From positions 876,021,199 to 876,085,198 of the forward strand of contig CM060912.1 of the NCBI GenBank assembly GCA_030737875.1: 64,000 nucleotides of DNA, in the 5' to 3' direction. Under the pieces are notes generated by a model. That model was given only the letters and a program-made list of their open reading frames with translations. It was not told the origin of the DNA and made no database searches. The translations under genes and the position numbers were made by a program. Origin of the DNA: Allium sativum. Lineage: Eukaryota; Streptophyta; Magnoliopsida; Asparagales; Amaryllidaceae. This document shows positions 45,652 to 56,124 of this stretch, one piece after another (the stretch's first letter is position 1; each line of letters begins with the position of its first letter).

Positions 45652-48380
45652 TGTAACAACCCGTATTTTTATAATGTGTAATAACCATAAATCAAGGCAT
45701 AATTAATTTTTAAAATAAGAATCAAGGGAAACGGGTTATGCCATTGCGTTCGTCTCGAAATTCTGCCTGGAAACGAGTCCGAGTTTTCGAAAATTGGAGT
45801 CTGTATGACCAAGTTATGACCTTTCGAAGTTTTCAGAAGTTTTCAAGTTCAAAACAGCTCAGAATTCGAATTCAAAATTCGAAATTCAAACCTCAGAATG
45901 GACTGGGCGGGAAATTTCCCGCCCAGGACCAGGTCGACCTGGGGGTCGACTATGTAGTCGACCTGCCCAGGACCAGGTTGACCATGGTGTCGACCTGGGG
46001 GTCGACCTGGTGGCCGAGCTCACTTTTGAAGCTGGATTCACTTTGATGTTTCTGGCCTCGTTTCTGTCTACATTCGTTGACCTGACCCTATATAAACAGC
46101 CCCTAACACTAGTCTCTCTACACAAAAATTCTTTCTGACATTATGCTGCTCTAATTCTAGTTGAAAAAGTTAGAGAAAGAGACTACTTCTTCTACGTCTA
46201 AACTACGTTAAGAGAATTGCTGATTTTGGGACTTCTGTTAGGACTCGACTAAGCATATAAAGATTCAACATCGACTTTATTTTTCTAATTCTCGAACCAC
46301 GATCTATAAGCCCCAGTTACTTTTAGATTTAAACTATAAATGTAATATGAATATGTTGTAAATTGAAATTGGACCTGTGTATGATGACTGTTTTACATCC
46401 ATGCTTGTACATCTTGGATCTTGACTTTTGGGTATATTACTATGACATTGATTTGGGGCCTATTTATGTTGTAAATCAAAAAGAAAACCCCCTCATATTA
46501 TCATGTTGAATCTGCTATTAGTCACAAGTTTAAGACTATCACCTTATGTCAATCGTTACCATGACTATACTATCACCTTATGTCAATCGCTACCATGACT
46601 ATACTATCACCTTATGACAACTGTTATCTTGACTAGTACCTTAATTTGCTAGATTTGGAATCTTTATGTTTGAAGCCAATATTCCATATGCCAGTAATGT
46701 TATAATCTTTTATCGCAAGTCATACCATGCTATGCTAGTAATCACTTTTGCCACCTTATACCTGTCACTTTTTATGTTATTCCCTAATTAGATTTGTTTG
46801 TATCGATTCGAGTTTATGTGCGATGGGAATACGATTTGAGTAGATTAGGTAAAACATAAATTGGCTTTGAACATGAACGTTATTATAACTTGAACCTGGA
46901 TATGGACATGAACTTGACACGATTTGACATGAAACATGACATGAAAACTCGACATGAATTTTGACATGAAAACTTGAACGTGGGCATGACACTTAGATAA
47001 ACTTGAAAATGGCCAACTCGAGGTTGGGTTGAGTTTGCAGTGTAAATCTGCCCGGAACCGCCCGGCAAATCCAGTAACCACAAACAATAGGATCCAATGT
47101 GGGTAGTTGGTCATATCGCACGAAAAACCTGAGGTTAGACTATGTTATGGTGTAAATCTGCCCGAAACTGCCCGGCAAATCCAGTGACCACAACAGTTAG
47201 TCTAATGTGAGAGGTTGGGGTGCATTAATGAATTAATGCCACATGATAGGGTTAAGTCATGAACCACTTGAATATACATAACTAACTTGATACATGATTT
47301 GGATAGGGTTAAGTCACGAATTTGAATGACAACACTTAACCCATTAGAAACCCTAGTTACACGGTCCTTTTCAGCAGTAACCCACTTAGATGTATCACGA
47401 TACCTTGGGACTAGGCAGGGTGGGGCACGATTACTGGGCTGATTATAAGCGACCAGAACGACGGCTGAGTTGGTGCGCCATTGTAGGTTCAGGCGGAGTA
47501 TGGTCGTGCACGTAGTCCGGAGTTAAAAAAGCAGGCATTGGGCACCAATAGGTTTACACCGTGCGTGCTTAATTCGTGTCGGTGGTTGGCACTATAGGGC
47601 TTGATACACCCTATGGTGGACCTAGCACAGGTAACTACATTTCAGGATAGGGCCGTATGACACAGACACATGACGAGCTAGAACTTGTAGGGAGCCGATC
47701 GATTAGTAGATCGTACCGTAGGACCCCGTAATGGGTCACTTCATGATATTGGGCCAAGGGATCATTTCATGATTAATACTTGACATGGGTTAGAACACTA
47801 GTACAGTTGGTGCAACGAATCTCGAAAATGCGATGCTAGACTTGACTTATCCTGTTATCTTAATTATCCTACTAGTTCGGTTATCATTCTTATGTTTAAT
47901 TCCAGTTTTCACATATCATGTTACCTTTACTAGTTTTCATACTGAAAGTCACTAGGGCTTACCAGTCTTTATGACTGACCCTTTTTCTTTCGCCTCTTTT
48001 TCTTTCGTTTTCCCCCCAGGTTCTCAGGGAGGAAACACTAGCTCTTAGCTTGGATTTAGCTTGCTTTCTGAGAGCTCATGTACGGTTTGGTCTTGAGCTA
48101 TGCTATGGCTGCTTCTGCTATTTATGGGGAATAATTTACTTTTGCTACTTTAAGTTTATGCTTCTTTATCTAGAACTTGATGTAATGGAATAATTTGTAC
48201 CTTGGATATATGAGGTTTTGACTCTTTTCTTGAAAGTAATGAAATTTGGTTTTTAATTTCTACCGCTGCTTATTTTATGTTCTGTCTTGTGATATCTCTG
48301 TGTATGCTTACCTAGATAATACTCCACCAAAACTAGTGCATTCCCTTTGTGAGTGACCCTAGCGGAGGTGGGGTGTTACA
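45652..48380 (+). repeat. Element D 3' LTR (2729 bases)
   Basis: Partner of 37803-40505. It begins TGTAACAACCC and ends GGGGTGTTACA. The GTCGAC cluster (about 45930-46010) has five intact copies and one GTTGAC, more than the 5' LTR. TATA is at 46089-46096. Stem-loop modules are at 47023-47097 and 47135-47205, the TGATAC hairpin at 47590-47618, and the CAGTC/GACTG hairpin at 47963-47977. Confidence 0.92.
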
Positions 48381-48874
48381 GTTTATGTATGGGCTGGTTT
48401 TACTATTATCTTTTATTCATAAGGTTTTCATAAAGTTAAAAAAGTTGTTTGTGATGTGAATTTATCACTGAAAGTACTCCAGACCGATCAATGTGAATTT
48501 TTCTTTCCTTCAAATGTGCTTGGGCTAGACCGAGTATATTTACAGGTTCAATTCCGCTTGTAGTTTCAGAAGCTGGAAGCAGGAGGCTTCACTATTAGTT
48601 ATTTAGAGTTTATTTCCGTTGTGTCTGATATATGATGTACTTTGATGATTGGTATGTATAAACAGTTTCTTTTTGTCTAAAGAGATTTGGTATTATATTT
48701 TATTTGTTCCGCTATGAGATTCTGATGTTCTTCTTCGTTCTTCTATTCTAGTATTTCTTTCTACTTCTCATTCTCTCATTTCTTTCTATTAAAGAATCGT
48801 AATTTCATGCAATTTGGGTTGGACGTGGGTTGTAATTAGTCAGCTCAAAGGGTACGGATTTACGAGCCTTTACA
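48381..48874 (+). repeat. Element C 3' LTR, last segment
   Basis: It starts with GTTTA, the right target duplication of D, and matches the end of C's 5' LTR (21285-21777). It ends GCCTTTACA, where the copia remnant begins. Any target duplication of C would start CGTTT here; its partner is outside the window. Confidence 0.87.
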
Positions 48875-50150
48875 CGTTTTATGTACGAAGGCATTTGAGC
48901 ATTCTTCCAAACTCACATTCAACTCTTTCTTTGATTTCCTTTAACTTTTCAAAGGCATTATCTTTATTCTTCACAAAACAAATCCAGATATACCTAATAA
49001 AGGTTATCATATATTGTAATTATGGGTTATTGGTTGTCTTATTTTTCCAAGAAAATCCTAATTTACCAACTCTAATGGCTCATTTGCTTTATATTTTGGC
49101 TCCATGTAGGGAAATTGATGTGCCTACCAAATCGACAACCAGCACAAACAATATCCTCTCATATTTCTATTTGTGAAAGTCCATTAAGTATTGATTTTTG
49201 AATCATAATCTTCAACTTGTTAAAATTGACATGTCCCAATCTCGCATGCCAGAAATATCCAATCTCATTCCGCCTGGCTTTGTCAACTTAAGCATCTTCA
49301 GTTGACATCACCTAGACAACTTTCATTCTCTTTCCTTTCATGATTGGCATACTTGTAACCTTCATTCCTTTATACGTCATTACATCATTAGGACCAAATA
49401 CAACATAATTACCTGATGTAGTCAATGGAAATATTGACAGCTGGATTTTTTTCATTCCAACGATATGATACACATTTAAGATTTGGTGCTCATAATGCCT
49501 ATTTCTCCGAGGCAGCTTTATCTTACCAATATGTCCTATAGGCATGTGCATGTTATTTGTTGTTACTAATTTTTTGCCACTATTGTATTTGCACAAACTC
49601 AGTAGCTTCGATTAATCTCCGATCATTTGGTTGGAACAACCTAAATCAATAATCCAGTCATTCTTGTAATCCATTATGTCCTTACTTACCGTTGTAAGTG
49701 TAATCTCCTTTAGAAGGGCAATCCCTTATGTGACAACAACATCTTCTTCCTCCATAATAAAGGATGTCTCTAAGTTTCAATCTTCTTCTTTATGACACTC
49801 ATTCTTGGAGGATGTTGCAATATTTCCTTTAGCTTTCTTAGACCAACAATCCCTTATGTAGTGTCCCTTCTTTATGCAATTAAAACATTCATCATTTTGA
49901 TGATCTTTTGGTTGCCATTTGTTCCTGTTCCATCCTCTATTTGGAGTTCCTCAAACTCCCTTGATTAGTAACCTCTACTATGACTTTGTCGTTCATCTTG
50001 ACATGATTATTGAACCTCCTTACACAACCTCCTCTATCTTGACCTCCACCTCGTCCTTATGTGCTTTTTTCTGGGTGAACATGACTGTTTCTTCTTGGAA
50101 GGTAGCTTTGCTAGACATGGAGGAATTGGACAACAACATGATGATTACAT
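48875..50150 (-). pseudogene. Ty1/copia gag-protease-integrase remnant
   Basis: Minus-strand translation gives copia landmarks in order from high to low positions: gag with a CCHC knuckle (CFNCIKKGHYIRDC, about 49860-49900), a protease-like stretch DWIIDLGCSNQMIGD near 49620-49665 where the catalytic DSG has become DLG, the pre-integrase region (VYHIVGMKKIQLSIFPLTTSG, 49312-49596), and an integrase core piece (FVKNKDNAFEKLKEIKERVE, about 48900-48980). Several stops and frameshifts are present. The integrase frame is cut at 48875, where element C begins, so this older copia copy was probably C's target. Reverse transcriptase and LTRs are not seen here. Confidence 0.85.
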
Positions 50151-50249
50151 TGATTTGAGTTTTATTGAACCCATAATAGTTAATTTGAAAAGGAAGGCTA
50201 GAGTTTCTGAAACAGCTGCTATCAGATATGTCGATAAATAAAAAAAACT

Positions 50250-50790
50250 CAATTATTTTCTATATCTGCAATTCTAAACTATATCATCTACATCAAAAGA
50301 TTTACACTGAACATATGTGGAAACCATCAGGAAAATTCCAATTATTATAAAAAGAAAATGGTTTTTTTATTATAGGTTTTAATAACACTTTAGACCGTGA
50401 AAGAATACCAAAAGATGAACCATATTTTTTGATAATAAGATGATTATACTAAAGAAACAGAATATGGAAATGAGACTCAAAAAGTTTTATTGCCGACTAT
50501 GCCTTTCTGGGTTAAATTTTCGAAAGCTGGAATTATGGATAAGGAAGCACTAAGTGTTATTGCTGGCATTTTAGGCAGACCGATTAAAATGGACAAAATC
50601 ACCGTTAACAAGTCTAGAGTTGCCTACACTAAGATTTTAGTTGAAATGAAAGCGGGGCTCGACTTACCAAAAAAAATGGATGTGGGTATGCACACAGGAG
50701 AAGGACTGAAAGTTAATGTAGGGTATTATTACAAACCACTAAGTTGCAAATTGCAAAGTGTTTGGACATTCTTTTTCATGATATAAAGCA
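50250..50790 (+). pseudogene. DUF4283-like (LINE or gag-like) retroelement fragment
   Basis: Across two frames the translation reads ENGFFIIGFNN, then EPYFFDNKMIILKKQNMEM, then MPFWVKFSKAGIMDKEALS and GILGRPIKMDKITVNKSRVA. This matches the DUF4283 domain, which occurs in plant LINE ORF1-type proteins and related retroelement sequences. The zinc knuckle expected after the domain is lost after YYKPLSCK. At least one frameshift is needed, so it is a relic. No endonuclease or reverse transcriptase is seen nearby. Confidence 0.7.
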
Positions 50791-51039
50791 AAACAAGACG
50801 AGATATAGGTTCCAGTAGTTGGGACTAACAATATAGAAGTGGTAAAATCATGTTGATTTTGGTGAAAACAACTCTAACCCAAGTGTTGAACCACTAACTT
50901 TCGAGGCTTATGGTAATGACAATATAAATAATCTAATAGTAGATAACTGCAGTAGTAATGTCTTAGGAAATCAATGCAATTAACTGTGAACACTGATTGA
51001 ATTGCGAAGCCAAATGAAAACATGAGTAGTAAACAACTC
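50791..51039. other. Unassigned spacer
   Basis: AT-rich sequence between the DUF4283-like relic and the old LTR piece. It may continue the relic, since codon-like stretches run on for a short way. No clear feature is seen. Confidence 0.4.
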
Positions 51040-52900
51040 AGATAATTCGACGCTCGAATTTCTATACTAATACATCTCTGTATTCACATGCCTAAACTCA
51101 AGCACTAAAAACCCAAAAAGTTAAAAGAAAGAAGTTAGAGTATGAGAAAGAAGGAAGAAAGAATAATTAGAAAGAAAAAGAAGAAGAACACAAACACATT
51201 AGAATAAAAGGTATCAGAATCTCAAAGCGAAATGAATAAAATATGATATATAAAAACTCTTGACAAAAGAGACAAACTATATATATACATACATTAATCA
51301 TCGGAGCAAACAAAAAGTTCAACCTATAGTGTCATAGTAATGTGTTTGTACAATGGCTAATAAATACAACATACACAACAAAAAATAAATTAAAACAGTA
51401 AATGCAATAATACGTCTTGACTCCAGTTCCTCTAATGAAGCTCTAAGAAAATCTAGAAAATATACTCAGTCTGACCTGAGCACATTTTAAGGGAAAGCAA
51501 AATACCCTGATTAGTCCATAATACTTAAAGTGCTAAAACTCATATCACAAATAACTTGCTTAATTTTTCAAATCCTTTAAAAGAGTGGGTCTCTCATAAG
51601 ACACGACCAGGCATAAACATGACATGTATTTTTCCCTTATGATAACCAAAACACTTTCATTTTAAATTCAGTGATATTATAATAATATCTGAAATTCAAA
51701 AATTCAATAGAAATATAGCCGATAAGCTTGCATCTCCCGTTTTAAAATAGTTGGTTTACATCTAAAACCGTATCGGAATGTACTGGAGTACGGATTCCGT
51801 TCATTGACTAGGCACTAGGGTACCACTCGACACAATACCTCTCCAGATAAGTGTACCGAGGTTGCAAGGATGTCTTGCACCTCTACTAACACATAATCGG
51901 CCTATAACTAAACTTAATAGTACAGAATACGTTATCATCATGGTTGTGATCAGCAACCACAGCTAAACCATAAAATAAACAAATGGTCAACCATTCTAGA
52001 TTGATGATAACATAGCCTAATAAGTGCAACCCATATAGCCCTGTTGCATCTCCTCTGATTTTATTCATTACCGATTGATAAGGCTAGAGGCTACATTTTT
52101 ACCTCACACACATGACACATTTCATTTTGAATGTTCATTGCCCTTCAGTGGCAATGTACTGATAGCATTTATCCATACAAGTCATTCAGGAACAGAACGA
52201 ACCGAAGGCATTACTTTTACTACATCCACAGAATCGGAAGCAAATAACCCTTGCACTCTCAATATTTCGTCTTTGCACAAGCATACCTACAAATTCTAGT
52301 TTGAATAAAAGTCGGTTCGAAGTGGTTCTTGATCCCATACTAATCCCGGTTTCTCGAATCAACACATTATAAGTTAAAAGGGAATTTATTGATAGTCAGT
52401 TGTTTTACTATCAAATCGTAACAGCATAGTTAAGTACATCAGCAGCATAATCCCTTTTAATTACACCATTTATTAAAATCATTTCATCGATTCTTAAAAA
52501 TTGATTCCATATACTTATCTCAATGGAATAAGCATATTCATAAATCATTATTTTCGTTACATTGAAAATCATAGTCATACACTTATCACTTTGGAATAAG
52601 CGTATTCACAAAACCATACTATTTTCATTACTTAGAAAATAATGTTATATACTTAACCAAATGGTATAAGCATAGTCATAAATTATACATGTCCAAACAA
52701 TGTCATGTGATACATTGTTTATTATAATACCCAAACAATTTTATTTAACTTCTAAACTTTTCAAATTGAAATTTATAACATCACTTATGGAAATAATAAT
52801 TTAATTTTCCTTATCCACTTTCGTTTCAAACCTACCAAACATATATTCGATAATATTCTCATATTCAAGATAAATAGAAGTGTGTTAATGTAAAACCTGA
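51040..52900 (-). repeat. Old minus-strand LTR fragment of the B/C LARD family
   Basis: Read in reverse, blocks follow the same order as the last part of B and C LTRs: a GAGAGACCGG-related block (around 52330), a marker near 51870 (GGTTGCAAGGATGTCTTGCA on the + strand), the CATAAG/CTTATG hairpin (about 51590-51650) and the GTTCTTCTTCTTTTTCTT-like end (about 51120-51190). Similarity is patchy, so this is older than B or C. LTR ends could not be placed; it stops before the CACTA end at 53011. Confidence 0.65.
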
Positions 52901-53010
52901 TATTCAGTAACTGTCACGATAAGTTCCATTTACTATTCAGTTCAAATAAGGTTTAAAAACCATTCTTGCAATTGAAATTCTCTTCCGAAATATAACTATT
53001 TACTTAGTTC

Positions 53011-53420
53011 CACTAGTACAAAACAGTCCATTTGCGACGGTTTACCTAAAAATAGTAGCACATATGGTTATATGCGACAGCTTTAGCTTCAAACCGTAGC
53101 AGGTTGTCAGTGAAATGATACAGGAGGAAAATTTGCAACGGTTATTTTTAAAAATAGTAGCAAATAATTTATAATTTGCGACTGTTATATATAAATCCGT
53201 GGCATATAAACGGAGTTTGGAATTTGGTCAGGTATAAATTTGCGACGGGTAAGTAAAAAACAATCGCATTTGTTAATCTTTACAATTTTGCGACAGATTT
53301 ACAATAATCCGTAGCACAAAGCAGTGACATACAAAATAAACAAATAAACATATTTAGAAATTATATTACCAATTATGCGACATACAAACCAGTGACATAT
53401 AATAATCCGTGGCACAAACA
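53011..53420 (+). repeat. CACTA terminus and subterminal palindromic repeats
   Basis: Words TGCGACGG, TGCGACAG, TGCAACGG, TGCGACTG and TGCGACGGG alternate with CCGTAGCA, CCGTGGCA and AATCGCA. Each pair can fold back on itself over about 25-35 bases. Such arrays are the usual binding sites for the element's own DNA-binding protein. Confidence 0.8.
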
Positions 53421-53529
53421 AGGTACCTTTTGGGTTAGCTACCAATTATGCGAACGTTAACAATTAAACATACAAATTACCCTATTATCCATTAAACAAA
53501 ACAGTGACATACAAAATAAAACCCTTTTT

Positions 53530-53716
53530 TTCTTAATCGAACTAAGAATCAGATCCACCGCCTGTTCTATCGAACAAAATTAAATCTCATCCAATTTCGA
53601 TCAAATTAAATCTCCTCCTATTTCGATCGAACACGACCTCCAATCATCGTTTCGATCCACTGAGAAGAACGAATTCGATTTCGTCGATCTCTTCAAAAGC
53701 TGCTTTCCAGATCTTG
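53530..53716 (+). other. Probable untranslated first exon inside the CACTA element
   Basis: A pyrimidine- and CGAT-rich stretch (words such as ATTTCGATC and AAATCTC) ends in ATCTTG followed by the strong donor GTAAGT at 53717. No long reading frame is present. Its product is unknown. Confidence 0.4.
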
Positions 53717-54099
53717 GTAAGTTATTGTGGTTTACTACAGAATTTTAATGGTTGGTTTTAGGTGTTGATGGTGCCTATACAATGAATACCGCAGGTGTTG
53801 ATGGTTGGTTTTAGGTCTCTATATAAAACCCTATTTTATTTTATTTCTGTTTAAGTTCAGTTGTCTGAATCTTCAATTCCTCCTTAAGGTCATTTAAACA
53901 GAGTATATGATGGATGTGGCAGTTCTAGGAGAATTATTTGATGCAGTTTTGAATGTTTTGTTTTGAACTTGAGAGTGCATAATGTTTTGGACCATAGAAT
54001 ATTTGTGATGATGGTTTATGGGATTTTGTATGATGCTTGGTTTGAGTTTAGAGGAGATGTTGGTAGTGGGGCAGGGGATATGCTGCAGCGGTTGGTGAT

Positions 54100-54525
54100 G
54101 TGGGTATATCGGTGGCTCGTGGATGGGTGTGAGGTGCATTGATCCCGTACGGTGCATAAGTCTATGCGCACTAAGGAGACACCCAATGTGTTCAGCCCTG
54201 CAATTTGCATCACGTTCACTGCAGTCACATTTGAACCGACTTGGTTCACCGTGTTTCCTGGCTTGTCCAGCCCCGAAAAGAAGAAATCTTCAGCTTTAAC
54301 TTGCTTTGGATCCTTGCAGAAAAATCCATTCACAAATACTGCATTTATACACATATTAATTATATACAAAAGAAAGAGTGAATTGATGGAACATATTTGC
54401 CCAAAAAAAAAACACAATAGTAGAAACTTAGAATGGGAATCAAGATGGGTAGTGAAATTACTGTTGGGTAACTTTTGAGCAACACAGAAGTCTTGGAGTT
54501 GACTAGGATCTGAAGCAAACACTTG
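54100..54525 (-). pseudogene. Germin-like protein gene fragment (cupin), two partial exons
   Basis: Minus strand. The end of exon 1 encodes the start of the mature protein ([14 protein letters not shown]). An intron follows, then exon 2 from 54338 downward ([20 protein letters not shown], then [20 protein letters not shown] and [18 protein letters not shown]). One extra base then shifts the frame; in the next frame the germin box [17 protein letters not shown] is readable, with Asp where the family usually has a metal-binding Glu. Similarity stops there; the second half of the cupin, the signal peptide and a promoter are missing. Germin-like proteins are secreted cell-wall metalloproteins. 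The location inside a CACTA element suggests transposon capture. Confidence 0.88.
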
Positions 54526-55993
54526 ACACGTTTAAATTAATGCTACAAGGAACATAATTACCATGTTTATTCCCATTGTCAACTGAGGTTTTTTTTCTCT
54601 CCCAAATATTAATAACCTGATTACCAAAAGGATTAATATTCAGATGACTTGAAGTTGTTCTGCGTTGCATGTGATATATATAGAGGCAGAATGTGTTATT
54701 AAATTCATCCTGAAATGGTATTTACATGTGACTAATTCAAATTAAATTATCAAATTTATTAAGTTACAGTGGAATTGGTAAGGGAAGCTAGGACGTTGTC
54801 CTGACTGACGACATTTTGCGTACCAAATTTTGTATTATTGAGTGCTCAATCTGATATATATTCAGTCAAGTATACTTTTCTTATATTCACTTTTTATAGT
54901 ACTTGTTATTTTAATATATGAAATTCTTACAAAATCTTTTGCTATACAACACTTGCACTCATTTGATTTTTGATCATCTAGAGCATTGAAAGATTACATA
55001 TGGTGGTATATTATTATAATATACTATCATCGCAAATTGAAATAGCCTTGGGTGTTTTCAAGTCTAATAGCATTGGCAATGACAATTTAACATCTTGTTT
55101 GACTTTGGCGAGGTTCTATTTTTGTTGTTCCTTTTTACAATGGTCCACATATTTATTTACGCATATGTTAATCTTATGTTTGTGTTTATTTTTCTTTGCC
55201 GAACATATGGAAATAAATGAACTTATATATAATTTCATGATAGACTTGTGATAAATCCTACATGTTCACTGAGAAAAGTCGAGATGTATAATATCTCCAT
55301 ATGTATGCATGATGATGTTATCACCTTCAGCAGATACTGTAGTACTTACATGAATTGAATGTATAAGTTCTATCATGTTTCAATCTTTAGAAAGATTACT
55401 TCCCATTGTTCTTGGAATTTGAAAAGTTATAAGATGCAAGAAGTTGCAAAGTAAATTATAAATATATCTTTTGTAATAAAAAAACAGAGTGCCGATCTAT
55501 GAATGGCGAAGTGACAAAGTCAGGTAATACTACTGTTGTTTTGTTTGTAAACATGTTCGGTTAACCTCGGTTAAACCATTCGATCCTTGAACCGTGAAAC
55601 GTTACGGATTGATCAACAGTTCGATCTCGATAACTATGGGTAGTAGAACCAAGGGGTAGCTCAAATTATTTTATATTTGTCATTACTGTTTTTCTTTTGT
55701 GAATTCACTATTACTAGGGTGTATGAACTATGAACAACTTATCCTTTTAAATTAGTTAAGTACACTAACACAGCTTACGCTTTTTAAATTAAAGAGGTAT
55801 ACTTATGAATGGTGTACTAGAGTTATAAACTGTTCCGCAGTTTTATGCTTATTAGTTATTACAATTGTAATTTCAAAATTTTACCAAAACATGTAATTTC
55901 AAAACATGTTATTACGTTGGGTGTCTCCTTTTCTGGGTCATCAACCAGCATTTTTAACTATTTCATATGCTTTATCTTTTCATCCACTAAAAG
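54526..55993. other. No recognised gene
   Basis: AT-rich sequence. The open frame at 55000-55251 does not resemble any family I know. I see no clear repeat or terminus. Confidence 0.4.
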
Positions 55994-56124
55994 ATCAATA
56001 TTCCTTTAATTGACGGCTTGAGGAACCATCCTCATTTCCAGCAAATAATTGACAAGCGGGCAAAGCATCGTGATATTCTTGGGTTAGCTAAGTCCTTTTC
56101 TGGTCTAAGTGTTGGACGACAATT
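55994..56124 (+). pseudogene. Orphan exon of unidentified gene
   Basis: A reading frame with protein-like composition (INIPLIDGLRNHPHFQQI, then IDKRAKHRDILGLAKSF) runs between a pyrimidine-rich acceptor ending AAAAG and a consensus donor GTAAGT at 56125-56130. Basic and hydrophobic residues alternate as in real proteins. I do not recognise the family, and no flanking exon in phase was found. It could be another captured gene fragment. Confidence 0.45.

Larger units (their letters stand above)
37803..48380 (+). mobile_element. Element D: full-length chromovirus (Ty3/gypsy, probably Tekay/Del lineage), inactivated
   Basis: D has 2.7-kb LTRs beginning TG and ending CA, a perfect tRNA-iMet site, gag with two zinc knuckles, protease, reverse transcriptase, RNase H, integrase and a C-terminal chromodomain in the standard Ty3/gypsy order, then a polypurine tract and 5-base target duplications. 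The chromodomain marks it as a chromovirus; long LTRs suggest Tekay/Del, but the lineage is not proven. Three in-frame stops and two frameshifts disable the polyprotein. It shares LTR structure and sequence with E and F, and the motif before the polypurine tract with A, B and C. Confidence 0.93.
21227..48874 (+). mobile_element. Element C: LARD-like LTR retrotransposon that hosts B, E and D
   Basis: C is seen as a 5' LTR tail, a 1.1-kb interior and a 3' LTR in three pieces. The tail (21227-21777) matches the 3' LTR end across the D insertion (about 37746-37802 plus 48381-48874). The interior has a tRNA-iMet-like primer site, the same leader stem-loop as A and B, and a polypurine tract, but no gag-pol frame. 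Part of the 3' LTR was probably lost together with the left end of E: C is about 1.1 kb shorter than B over the equivalent stretch. C adjoins a minus-strand copia remnant whose integrase frame breaks off exactly where C ends. C's 5' end lies outside the window. Confidence 0.82.

Noticed and set aside
50059..50241. Plus-strand frame of 60 codons overlapping the copia remnant
   Set aside because: Its first half is the complement of copia gag sequence, so it is not a gene of its own.
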